A stretch of 64,000 bases of DNA from Scalesia atractyloides (Eukaryota > Streptophyta > Magnoliopsida > Asterales > Asteraceae), in NCBI GenBank assembly GCA_947069175.1, contig CAMTDV010000018.1, forward strand, positions 40,808,869 through 40,872,868, given 5' to 3'. Positions 29,341 to 40,600 of this stretch are shown in pieces (position 1 is the first letter of the stretch; each line of letters opens with the position of its first letter). A model generated the notes under the pieces. That model saw nothing but the letters and a program-made list of their open reading frames with translations, was not told the origin of the DNA and searched no databases. The translations under genes and the position numbers were made by a program.

Positions 29341-30998
29341 TTAGGGCATTTCACCATAAACATGAAGTCGATCACCATTCGGAAGGGGGAAGCAAATCAT
29401 TTTATGGAAGCATACAACTTTAGCATGATTCTCACGAAGAAAATCCATGCCTACTATGATATCGAAGCTTCCTAATTGCATAGGTATGAGATTGATCGAG
29501 AAGACATGGTTGTTGAGATCGAGATTACAACCACGTAAAACGGAGTTAATGGTAACGGTTCTTCCGGTGGCGACTTCCACATCGAAAGTCTTTAGGAGTT
29601 TAGCGCGCTTACATTTTTAAACCTTTTCGAATTCTAACAATACCAAACAATTATCAGCACTAGTATCAAATAAACATGAAGCATAAATACCATTAACGGG
29701 AAATGTACCATTGACAACATTGTTGTCATTCTGGGCCTGGCGGTGATTGAGATTGAAGGCTCTTCCACGCGCAGCTTGTTGTTGCTGCTGAGGCTGCGGT
29801 GGTGGCTGCTGCTGCGGCTCTTGTTTCACAGTGCGGTTTGGGCTAACATTAGCAAAGTGGTTTGGATCACCACACACGAAGCACGCTCGTGCCTTTGGAG
29901 CTTGCTGCTGGTTGGCTTGAGGAGGAGCAGGTAAAGCTGGAGCTGCTGGAGCTTGATGAGCTGGCTGGCGAGGACCACTACGGTAGCTGACTGTAAAGTG
30001 GCCGTAGATGTTACAGTTCGTGCAAAAACGGCAATTGGATCCAACAACATGATGATATGTGCACTTAGGGCACATAGGGTGAGGACCGGTGTACGCACGC
30101 TTAGCTGGAGGTGCGTTCGGTGCTACTGACTAGAGTGGTTGAGGGTTCGCTGGAGTAGTAAGAGCAAAGTTCTTGATCGGGTTTTCCCTTTTGCGACCAC
30201 GACAACTGTTCTTTGGCTCTCGGGGCTGTTCGGTAGTAGGAGCTGCTGATTTGGTGACTGCCTGATTTGCGACCTTGCTGCTTTTAAAATAACCAGACTG
30301 GACTCGTTTGTCATTAATCTCGGTGGCTAGCTGGTGGTCTCCTCGATAGTAGCAGGGCGTGCTGCTTGAACAAAGTCAGCGACACAATCTGGGAGAGCAT
30401 TGAGGTACTTCTTGATTGCCTTTTCGGTAGTATCCACTTGACCGGGATAGATGATGCTCAACTGTTTGAAGCGAGCAGTGAGACCAGCGTTATCGGGACC
30501 ATCTTTCTTGATATTCCATAATTCGTTCTCCAGTTTCAGGATCTCGTAGGGAGGACATAATTCCTTGATCATAATTTCCTTAAGTTCCTCCCAAGTGAGT
30601 CCGTAAGCTTCGTCGTTCCCACGCCTGTTGCGCTCGGCTGTCCACCAGTCGAGAGCCCTTGACTGAAACACACTGGTAGTATTGAAAGTGCGCAGAGCCT
30701 CGGGACACCCGTTCTGGCGGAACGTGACCTCGATAGAGTCAAACCAGTGGAACATGGCACTCGGCCCTTCGGTGCCTAAGAAAGTAAGCGGTCCACATGC
30801 TTTGAACTGCATAAAGCTGAAGTGGGGTTTCGGGGCATCTCCTTTGGAGTCAAATGAAGAGTTGCTGCTTACTGCATGAATTTCTAAGACAATTTGCGGG
30901 ATGACTTTAGCTATCTCCTTGGCTACCATTATAGCGATACGCTTGTCGGCGTTGCTGCGCTGGAGATTCCTTCGGGTGTGCGATCCCATAGAAGACAT
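29341..30998 (-). pseudogene. Element D gag and protease
   Basis: Minus strand. Gag begins MSSMGSHTRRNLQRSN (30998). Capsid words include AMFHWFDSIEVTF, ALDWWTAERNRRG and LTWEELKEIMIKELCPP, down to about 30327, where the frame slips. A basic and proline/glutamine-rich region with one stop follows. The zinc knuckle reads CFVCGDPNHFANVSP, so the last cysteine is serine. The protease active site reads LFDTSADN instead of LFDTGADN, and MEVATGRTVTINSVL ... IIVGMDFL closes the protease region. Two core residues are therefore lost on top of frame breaks. Confidence 0.86.
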
Positions 30999-32144
30999 CT
31001 ACACGAAAGATTTAGATTAGATGAGATTCGATTATAATAGAGTTATGTCTAAATATTTATTATTATTATTATTATTTATATAAGGCAAAAAATCACATAA
31101 ACACATAGGCACGTAATCACGTAAGCACATAAGCACGCAAGCTCATAAGTACGTAAGCACATAAGCACATATTGGCACGTATCACCTTTTAATAATAAAA
31201 ATGCGTAGTGCGATACGAGATGCGAGATATAAGCGATATATAATAGCGAGATAAGCGAGATAATACCGCGTATGAGGCACATATCCTCATAGGCGTAAGC
31301 GAGTTAAGCGATTAGTTTGGTTGATGAGTTAATTAGCGTTTTAGGTTTCGAGAGCTGTGCGAGTTGTGCATACATTCGATGGAGCGTAAATGCGGTAAAT
31401 CGAGAAATCGATGATATGATAAATCATCAAAGCGAGAAATCGAATAAAGCAAAAATTCTCAAAATTTGAAACACATAAATAATAATAAAGTCGATGATGC
31501 GTAAATCGACGATATAGGCTTAAATCAATTGGGAGTGTCCGGGGTTTTGAGACATTTGACACGCCAAAGTGATTCGAATACCCTTTGCATTTGGACCCAC
31601 GCTTTGGCCTAATAGATAAACGTTCTCACCGCAAGCGGCTAACGACGTTTACCCTTCCAGTTAATACGTGTTCCAAACCATCGGCATAACCGAGACTTTG
31701 GTGAGATTGAAAATCGAGCACGGAATTAGTTATTAAGATGCGGGTTTCACCCCTAACTTAACGACATCATTCCTAGTTGTGGCCACGCTCACCGATTACA
31801 TCGGGCATTCCACTAGATAGAAATGGAGATGTTCGTCGAGGTTTGGATGTCACTCCTAACTCAACGAAGATATCTCGTGCGAGAGAATGCGCGGAGTGAA
31901 TGATCTCATCGAGAGTTCTCGGTTTTAACACCTATTCTCGACTTGATCACTCGTTTGGTGTGATGCGAGCGTTTCCAAGCGTGTATTATTGTATTAGCCT
32001 TAGGAAAGGCATATTTAAGCATTTATGGCAAGTAGATTAGCATTTAATTCAAAGATAGGTCAATCGGGTACTTAAACATGCTACAAGGTCGAATCATGGC
32101 AATGCTACCTATTGTCCTAAAGTTATGGCGCTCTGATACCAATC
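30999..32144 (-). other. Element D leader with primer binding site at 32130-32141
   Basis: TGGTATCAGAGC on the minus strand. The conserved leader motif (complement of 31651-31670, aactggaagggt) and the gccaaagc motif (complement of about 31597-31615) occur in the same order as in B. An A/T-rich stretch with many cataagcac-type words (31080-31170) follows towards gag. No gene. Confidence 0.8.
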
Positions 32145-34544
32145 TGTCACACCCCAACCGATGGCGGAATCATCGGGGTAGTGGCACTAGGCAAATAAGA
32201 TTGATCAAGAGAATTTCCATAACAGCCATTTCAAAGATAAACATCAACATTTAATATCCCATACTATCAAACTCATAAACCTTCAAAACAACCATTACAT
32301 ACCAACAAAATCTCTTAAACACAATCCAATTCGATCTCCCCTAGATGTTATTACAACCGTTCTAAAACAAACTAAATAAAACAAACTCTACGCATGCAAC
32401 ATCCAAGGCATCCAAGCTATAAATCCTCAACCTGTTATATACGTTAAAATACAAGTCAATACAATTAAGTAAAGGTGTGCATACGAGTTTGAATAATACT
32501 AGCATAGTTGAGAAAGCATTTGCGAAACAATCTAATACATATCATGATACACCAAAACACTTAACATAACATAGGCTCATTTCTCATGCTAACTACCGTG
32601 AGAAGGCTTGCGCGTCCATCCTAACTAGACCCCGTCGGGTGTAAGCCACACTATAGTACCATACTAGCTAAGGAGACAAGTTAATGAAAACAAGTCCTAG
32701 TCACATGTTTCCAGTATCACGTATTGAGCATACACAATCAGATTTTTCGCGTGTGATAAACAGTTTGATTTGTGATGTGATTTTAATATAGGAACGCATG
32801 TAACACCCAAAAGTGCGTTTAAAGCAAAAATGGGTCAAGTATACTCACTGTGGGTGCGTTTTAGGTAAGTAGGAGATTCTGCAAAGAGGTTGCAGAGTGC
32901 GCCGGATCAGCCTGTAAACGAACAGAAGTGCATCAGTCTTCCGAAAAGCCGAAACGGTGAACTCTGAGTTGAGCAGTGGCCAAGTTCGGGCGAACTTGTG
33001 TGTAAACACACATGTTCGAGCGAACTTCTATAATTCTGGTGAGTTATGAGCCAATTTTGGTCGAAATTGATGAGATTCTTAGGAATCTTGTCAAGTTCGG
33101 GTGAACTTGTGGAGAATCCTTACTAAGGAGACAAGTTCGGGCGAACTTGTATAGTTTCCTAAGAAACTATGCAAGTTCGGGCGAACTTGCAAGAAAACTT
33201 GGTGAAAAGTACCCAAGTTCGGTCGAACTTGACTTGCGGAACTGGTGATTCTCGAGCGAACTTGATGTTTTCGGGTCCAAAATCTTGCGTTTTCGCGTCG
33301 TTCGCTGAGGAAAATCGAGTGTTCATCCCTCCAACCCTGTGCTACTGAGCAAATTAGGTCGGAGAGGTCTTTTAGAGCTGCTTTAGCCGTTTTACAAAAG
33401 CGTGGGCTAATCCGAGCGAACTCGGGGTTCGTTCGGGTTAGTCCGGCTTGTGTAAACCAACATAAACATCCTTGTGCTTCCAGTTCTGGGATCTTGAATG
33501 ATAGATGCTTCGTTTCATATCAGAAGATGAACAAAACATCCTCAAAAGTCCGTATTTTGTGTCAAAATCGATATTTATCAAAGGTTTTCTTAGATCTAGA
33601 ACTTACAAGCCGAGATCTTGCAGATCTTGTGTTTGGGAAGCCTCTGCTTACACCAAACGAAGTCGTATTGTGTCGATTTAAGTTAAAAATAGAACTTTTG
33701 AAGAAAAAGATGAAGATTTTCGTAAAAGAATGGGTTTTGATGAAAAGAAGGTAGATCCTTGTGCAAAATCGTTGTAAACCTTTTGTTGGTCGTTGATAAA
33801 CGTTGTTGTAGTCGAAAATCGGGTCGTTTCGTACTTAGAACACGAGAGATTTGGAATGAGGGACCCTGAGCGAACTTGGTCAGCAAGTGCAAATGAGAGG
33901 GATGAGCTGAGTATTTATAGGAGAAGTCAAGATTCTCAAGAGCTGACAACAAGTTTGGCCGAACTTGCATGATTTCCATGCAAGTTCGCGCGAACATGAT
34001 AGATTTCAAGGGAAATATAGCTAAGTCCGGCCGAACTTGTACATTTCTATACAAGTTCGCCCGAACTTGAGGGAAACAAGGGAGTCCTGGTTATCAGGCA
34101 AGTTCGGGCGAACTTGTGGTAGTCAAGTTCGGCCGAACTTGGCCTGGTGACCAAGTTTCTTTTGCCGATTTCGCGTTAAGGGTTCGTTTGGTTATTCAGT
34201 TCGCATTAGATAGTTATATTAAGCGTTAAATTAAAGCGTTAAGCGTTATAGTTGACATAATAGTGCAATTAAGCGATTCGAGAGTGCGAGAGCGATGCGA
34301 TAGTGATTGTAATCATAACCACAAACACACATAACACATAAATAACATAAAACCACATAATTAACTGCGATTTGTGATGCGATGAGATTAGCAATGCGAT
34401 TTCATAAGCGATTGGATGTGACATAACATACAATACCATAATTAATTAACATAAACTTTATTATTAACCGAATCTCGGATTTACAAAAGATAGATATACG
34501 GAAAATCAAAAGAAGAGATAACAGTCGTATTTTCGAGTTGTTCA
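32145..34544 (-). mobile_element. Element D 5' LTR (right copy, 2400 bp)
   Basis: It pairs with 23980-26379 along its length with scattered substitutions and equal overall length. Both palindrome clusters are present; one palindrome (about 33052-33069) has decayed to caattttggtcgaaattg. The arms have changed in a symmetric way at both ends. Confidence 0.94.
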
Positions 34545-34549
34545 ATATG

Positions 34550-35556
34550 ATACTTCTCAAGAATTATGGAATTCTCTTTGCGAAAAATTCAAAGGAAGTG
34601 ATGAAATGATCAAAAGCAAAAAGGCTTTGATAACGAAAGAATTCGAGATCTTCACAATGATCAAAGGAGAGACAATGAAGCAAATGATTGATTGATATTG
34701 TCACCTCATGGTCCAAATGTGAAGACATGATATCAAGAGAACCAACGAAGAGTAAATTGAGAAGCTGGCCGATGCACTTCCAGAAGGAGAATGGACAACA
34801 TATCTAATGATTTTAAAAAATAGTCCATCTTGGAGACATTTTAAGTTGTCATCTTTCATTGACAAACTTGAAGGTCATGAAATGGAATTAATGAAGATTG
34901 CAAAATCCAAAAACACTAATTTTGTTCAGGATGTCGGAGTTTATTACAAAGGTGGTGTTCTAGATACTCTGGTTCAAAGTCCAAAAATCCAAACGGCATT
35001 TAGTGCAAACATGAATACATCAGATCAGTCGTCACAAAATCAGTATTCTCCAAACACTAGTTATTCATATGATGGTTCAAATTCTTCTTCTCAAAGTCAA
35101 TCTCATCAGACAAGCCAACCCACTTCTAAGTCAAATGTTTTCCAATGCAACATAGTAGTTGGTTTAAAGAATGTGTTTCTTGAAAAAGTTGTGAAACAGC
35201 ACATAGCACTTCTTGCTACGGTTCTGGAATCGTATGAAAGTCTTGTTGCTGGAAAGATCGGAAATCCTGAAATGACAGCTGAGGATTACGATCAGGTAGA
35301 TGAGGAAGAGTTGGAACTGATGGACATCAAATGGTCCTTAGCATCGATTAACCGGAGAGTTTCAAAATTTTTAGCACTCACTGGAAGGGATATTGGTAAT
35401 TCAAACAATAAACTTGGTTTTGGCAAAATGAAAGTTACTTGTTTCAAATGTCGACAAAAAGGGCACTTCAAACGTGAATGCCATAACCAAGAAGCTTGTG
35501 GAAACCAAAACCCTTTTGGAACCGGTAACGAATATTACAAGAAAGTGCTGCAATAG
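34550..35556 (+). pseudogene. Element C gag, middle part with first zinc knuckle
   Basis: It continues the gag after D: DTSQELWNSLCEKFKG, then KKALITKEFEIFTMIKGE, the UBN2-type helix repeats. Stops lie near 34695, 34724 and 34757. From 34807 a 249-codon frame reads to VTCFKCRQKGHFKREC (CCHC, about 35439-35480), with a serine/glutamine-rich stretch between. Gag binds element RNA and builds the particle; the knuckle is the RNA-binding part. The last residues before 35556 are followed by a stop. Confidence 0.82.
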
Positions 35557-36715
35557 AAATCATATCCGAATAGAACACAAGTTGAAGTTGAAGATAAACT
35601 TGCAAAGAAAGCCGAACAAGCTCTTGTTGCCAATCATGAAGACGATGGTTTCGATTGGAACAAATACATCGGAAAGAAGACTGGTGTTGCTATGATGGAA
35701 GAGGTTGTGAATGAATCTGAGACATCATTTGTGGATGCTGCTTTGGAAAATGCAATTCTGGAAGCATACATGCGAAGAACTAAGGAAGAAGAGATAACTT
35801 ATGCTGAGATGCAGAAACAAGAAGCCTTGAAAGCAGACATAGAAAAGGTAATGGCTAAGGTAAGTGTGTCTGAAAAGGAAGTTGTGAAACTTGTGGAGGT
35901 TGAAAAACCTTGCACAAAGTGCGCGAGTCCTTGTGAACCATGTCTTGATAAAGTCAAAGTCATAAGAGAATTGACTGTACACAACGAAAATTTTCGTTAT
36001 GAATACAGAACCATAAAAGAAGCTTATGACAAAATATCAAGTAAATATAAGTATGTTGAACATGCTAATAGTTAACTTAACGCTAATGTAAAATGTTAAA
36101 TGCCACAGTAATTGAGAAACAAAAGGCAATTAACATGTACATTAATACAATTGCTGAAACAAAGCGTGAGTTTCACAACATGAAAATTGAAACGGAACGG
36201 GTAAGACAGCTTCTAAAGAGTTACACCAAAACGCATATGTCATTGATCACATTTTACCTACGATTAAATCGGAGGAAAATGGTGAGAAATCAAAGCGTAA
36301 AGAGTACGGATGTGTTCCTCCACCATTTCTTGCAAGTTATTCATGCAAGAAAGATGATGAAGTTGAAAAGCCATTTAACTTACTTATTTTGTCTGATAAG
36401 AAAAATAAATTGCCTGAGAACATTGATGTAGATTTTATGAAATCAAATGATGACAATGAAGCGGTGGTAAAAGATGTGGTTAAAAATGTGTTGGGAAATG
36501 ATTCTGATAACGGCAACTTTCAAAGCGCCAACTCACGTTCAAACAGTTTTGATACACAGTCCGAAAATGACGATAAAGCTTCAGAACATGATCTAAGTGA
36601 TGATCCTAACGTTGTCATGTACAAGGTTAAGGATTCTGATAGATTATACTTCGATGATAGCTTTCCGATTCGGAATGTAAAGAAGATCAAATTGATAAAC
36701 TGTTTAAACTTGTAG
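35557..36715 (+). pseudogene. Element C gag extension, coiled-coil-like frames
   Basis: Several plus-strand frames (35692-36075, 36093-36431, 36389-36715) are rich in Glu, Lys and Asp. One reads MMEEVVNESETSFVDAALE, a long charged helix and CTKCASPCEPC; a later one is acidic (DVVKNVLGNDSDNGN). Similar charged extensions follow the first knuckle in some plant copia gags. I do not recognise a specific domain. Frame breaks near 36080 and 36290 make it a pseudogene. Confidence 0.6.
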
Positions 36716-37059
36716 AAGTTTCATCAGATGATCTTGACAAAAATGAGAAAAGATTTTACTCGAAACCTAAAAGGAATGCTAACAATTATCGAAACGTTGG
36801 TGGTGATTTTCCTGAGCACAGGAGAGCAGGTTTAGGTTTGGAGGTTGAAGAAGAAGAACCGAGATGAAGGAGAAACCAGTGTTCCAGGAATACAAAGGTA
36901 AGAATATAAAGTTTGTGTACGGAACGAGCACGGTTCAAGAAGAAAGCATGATCGGTAAGCAATCAAATGATGAATTCAAGAAAGAAAAAGAACTTCGGGA
37001 CAAGGCTAAGACCAAGTCCACAAGTTGATTAAAACCCACTAGTGGAAATGTTTCTGATA

Positions 37060-37601
37060 ACCGAACTTGCTTTAAATGCAATAATATTGGACATATTGCA
37101 CGCAAGTGTCTGAATCTAAAGCCTATGTTTCCTCGAAGAAAAGCCGAATCAAAAGATGAAAAACAAAAACAACCAGAGATTGTGAAATCTATTAAAGAGT
37201 CAAATAGAAACTATGAATCTAAACAAGAAGTGAAACCTAAAACTGAGTCAAAGTTTGAAAACTCAACATTTGAAAAAGGTGAAATTTCAAGGTTTAATGA
37301 AAACAAAGATTCTAGATTCTATATCAAGAAAGCGAGAAGCAAGCTACCATCATGGGTTGCTAAGAAAAGGCTTCAATCATCAGAAAAAACAAAGTCTGTT
37401 GCTGATAAAATTGGAAATGTCAAAACAAATGAGTCAGCGATTAAACAGACAAAGAAAGAAAAGGTCAAAACGTTTTCAGAATCGACATTGGACGAAATAT
37501 TCGATGATGATTTTGAATACGATGAAGAGTTAGAATATGGTTATGATGCTTATCAGTACAAACCTAAAACCAAAAAGGTTTGGGTTTCATTTTTCAAATA
37601 G
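37060..37601 (+). pseudogene. Element C second zinc-knuckle frame
   Basis: A plus-strand knuckle CFKCNNIGHIARKC (about 37071-37112) is followed by a Lys/Glu-rich frame ending KTKKVWVSFFK at 37601. Downstream, tacaggatagcggagctc is a possible relic of the DSG protease motif but is not followed by protease sequence. No integrase or RT is present, so coding ends here. Confidence 0.7.
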
Positions 37602-39771
37602 TTGTTTCATGTGCAGGAGTTCCAAGACCCACTCTATCAAAGTTGATACAGGATAGCGGAGCTCTATGAGTATTTAACTTATCTAGAAAGTCATAATCTT
37701 TGACGTTTTTGAAATCACAAGTGGTTGAAAAAGAAAATTTTAAAAATTTTTGAGAAAATCCACACCGTTAAACAGAACACTGATTGTTATATTGAAAAAT
37801 CATTTAATAATTGATTTCCTACAAGTGGTTCTTACAAGTGGTTTCTACAAGTTGATGTTATCAAAGATTAATGGTTTGTTTTGATGACATGTGATGATGC
37901 AGTAGATGAAAAAAGGATCGGACGACGAGTTCTTGTGATCCTCATTGGTTTGTTATATTTTTTAGAAAGAATATTTCTTTAAAGCTAAAATCCAAAAAAT
38001 ATGTTTTTGATTTTAGGGGGAGTAAGAACATTTAGAACATTTAGAAAAATAAAAAACATATGAAAAAGTTGAAAATTCAAAAACATTGAAAAAATTCAAA
38101 AGATACAAAAACATCGAAAAAAGACAAAAAGAATTTGATTGTCAAAAAGGAAATGATAGTATATCAGTGGACTATCACAGTATGCTAAAGAATTGTAAAG
38201 TTTAAAAGTGATAAACAAGTCTTACTGTGGATGTGTCGATAGGCTTTACACGTTCAGTAGATTGTTTCCGAGATATAAACTAAAATTTACAACTGCTTAA
38301 TCTTGTGGATTAACACATCTTGGATATATGGACTTAGTACTCCGAAATTTTGATTGAAGGGTTGCCTGATTCTGAGATACGAGGTCTTTATAAATAGTTG
38401 ATATCTGGGGTATTATACAAGTTCTTCTGATTTTGTGGAAGCAATAGCCTAGAACTTCTATAATGCTTTTGCTAAAAACCTCAAACTGCATGCAAAACTT
38501 GAAAAGTATCAAAAGATCTAATCAGTTGCAGTGATTAAAAGATTCCTTAAGTGGAACACACCTTTAAAGACGAGCCTTCATCTCTTTGTCTGTACGATAG
38601 TACTAACCTGAGCTCTCAAGGTCTCGCATAACCCAGATACAGATATCAGTTACGCTATATTCACCTGTAAGATGAAATCTAGGGAATCTGGATTCGGGAG
38701 TATATTCAAGAAGTGGGAACCATAGTTAAGTCAAGTTTCATAATTCTTACCTAACATATCTTGGAACAATTGAGAAACGTGATGAAGTTTAAGAGGACAA
38801 ACATATCGACAATCTAGGTAAACGAGTTTAAAACTTAAAGTCATCAGAAGGTCAACGGTACTGGTGATATGTCTCAAACAAACTAATATGATCCTTAGAC
38901 ACCAATTCACAAAAATATGTCTGTAAATATGTTTGTACATAGTTTACTTTACTTGTTAAAAGTTCTGTAAATACTTTACTTGCTTTTCAAAGATAAAACC
39001 AAAAAGATTTCTAGTGTGTATTAGCATAAAGTTTTTTTAAATTCAAAAATATTTTCAACGAGCCAATGTTGGATAACGGATCATCGAAATCTGGTAAGAA
39101 AAAGTTCATTAATTTGAAACTTTAAAATTGAAGATAATACCAGGTGTTTACAACGGGTTTAGCCAAGGTCATTAACTTGGACTTGGTAAACAAAAATTAG
39201 TTATCAAGGTCATTAACTTGGACTTGACCAACTAAGTGGATTTCATTTCAATAATTGAAAAATTAAATGAATTGAAAAAGGTTTTGTATGTTTAATTTTT
39301 TTTTCAAGGTTATTAGTTTGAACTTGAAATAACTGAAAAATGAAGATTAAAATTTTGAAGTACAAGTATTGTACAGGTGGTATGTAATACAAGTGGTACA
39401 AAATTTCAAAGTTAGAATCTGAAATATTTATTTGAATTCCCAAGTACTTTGAAACAGGAAGTAAAGTTTTGGGGGAGCAGGATGAAACTGGATTGAAGAT
39501 AAAGCTCAAAGCTAGGGGGAGCATAGCTCACAGCAAGGGGGAGTTTGGAGATTTAAAGTTTTATCAAGTTAATTGAAGAAAAAGAGAGAGTTTGAAGATC
39601 ATAAAGTTTAATACTTATTCAAGGATAAAGATAAAGACTTAGGAACTTATTTGAAGTCTGATGATTACGAGACATTCAAAGAAGACTATGTCACTTGAAG
39701 ATGATTACTGTCAAAGGATGTCAAAGATGTCTATGAAAGTAGATGACTGCGGCAACATCCAAGGGGGAGTC
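37602..39771 (+). other. Element C 3' noncoding region with repeated polypurine tracts
   Basis: About 2.2 kb without coding sign where pol would be expected. It holds five GGGGGAG tracts: about 38015, 39470, 39510, 39534 and, next to the LTR, 39761-39769. It also has an A-rich stretch with caaaaacatcgaaaaa-type words (38040-38160) and repeated ggtcattaacttggacttg words near 39166-39230. Multiple polypurine tracts before the 3' LTR are described for Sirevirus elements (from memory). Confidence 0.65.
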
Positions 39772-40296
39772 TGTTGGTGCATATGTATGTTGCCTTCGTC
39801 ATTACACGAGAACGAGTCTGGAATAAACGAGAGTTTCTGAAGACCAAACAAGACAAAGTAGATATCCAAGAGGGAGTCTATTGGTGCATAATGTTTGTAT
39901 ATTAGTCTTGTATCGAGTCTGTATAGAATAGAATTGATTTGGCTAGCGATACAGAGTATTTATGTGAAATAGGGCCAAGTTTGCCCATGATGGATATGCA
40001 TTGTCAAGTTCGGCCGAACTTGCTAAGGCAAGTTCGGGAGAACTTATGCCTTCCATGAGCGAACTTCACCTCCTATAAATAGCTAGCATGTTGATCTCAT
40101 TTGTAACAGGGAGATATTTTGGCACAGAGACGGCGAAGCTCTGTCGGATCCGGATCTCGAATGTATTGAACTTAAGATCAATGAAAACAACATTTAAACG
40201 AGTAATTCTTGTTATTTGGTTAACTTGTCATTAGTTTCTGCCTAATCGGACAATAGATAACAAATTTAGGTTCCCGTGCTAATCGTGGACGTTCCT
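39772..40296 (+). mobile_element. Element C 3' LTR (525 bp, 3' edge truncated)
   Basis: It matches the 5' LTR but has one palindrome unit (about 24 bases) less and ends gttcct instead of gttcctaca. The missing bases and part of the gccct duplication fit a deletion of about eight bases between two cct words. Confidence 0.88.
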
Positions 40297-40600
40297 TGCT
40301 ATTATGGAATCCCCATACTACTTTTCTCCACAAACCATTTTGGTCTTCTTTGAAGCGCCACCACCACTTAGCGAGCACTGCAATGTTCGTATCCCTAAGC
40401 GCATGTATACCCACACAACCTAACACATTTTAGATACCGCCGCATTCCCACCCATAGAAAGTCTCGCCGCAAACTTTCTAATTCCTTGATAACTCGCACG
40501 GGAGCTTTATAAATCGAAAAAATTGTATGTTGGTAGTGCGTTTAGTACTGACTTAATTAACGTGATTCGGCCGCCATAAGATAAGGTATTTGTCTCCCAC
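40297..40600 (-). pseudogene. LINE ORF2 segment downstream of RT (part 2 of 4)
   Basis: Minus strand: from 40600 the frame reads ETNTLSYGGRITLIKSV-like text, then GCVGIHALRDTNIAVLAKWWWRFKEDQNGLWRKVVWGFHNS. This is the typical plant LINE segment (GLGI ... N-A-L-KWWWR) after the RT. It joins the RT segment at 43036 across solo LTR S and the zinc-binding segment at 22336 across element C. Confidence 0.82.

Larger units (their letters stand above)
23980..34544 (-). mobile_element. Element D: Ty3/gypsy retrotransposon inside C
   Basis: Two LTRs of 2400 bp each, atatg duplication, initiator-Met primer site, polypurine tract, and the gypsy domain order on the minus strand. Coding parts are close relatives of A and B but broken by frameshifts. 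Mutated motifs include the protease DTGA (DTSA here) and the gag zinc knuckle. The right LTR edge reads ttgttca where the left reads ttgttaca, a two-base loss. Confidence 0.95.
22337..40296 (+). mobile_element. Element C: gag-only Ty1/copia-like element, split by D
   Basis: LTRs start tgttggtgcat at 22337 and 39772; the primer site follows the left LTR and a GGGGGAG polypurine tract precedes the right one, so orientation is plus. The 5-base duplication is gccct on the left; the right end has lost the last LTR bases and part of the duplication. The inside (6.3 kb without D) encodes a UBN2-type gag and two CCHC knuckles but no protease, integrase or RT. Several GGGGGAG tracts near the 3' end recall Sirevirus elements (inference). 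Confidence 0.88.

Noticed and set aside
37630..37680. A copia protease (DSG motif) in element C
   Set aside because: Only a few residues around ggatagcgga resemble it; no further protease, integrase or RT words follow in any frame.
39772..40296. An additional gypsy element between C and the LINE
   Set aside because: The sequence is simply the 3' LTR of C; the adjoining 40297-40600 reads as LINE.
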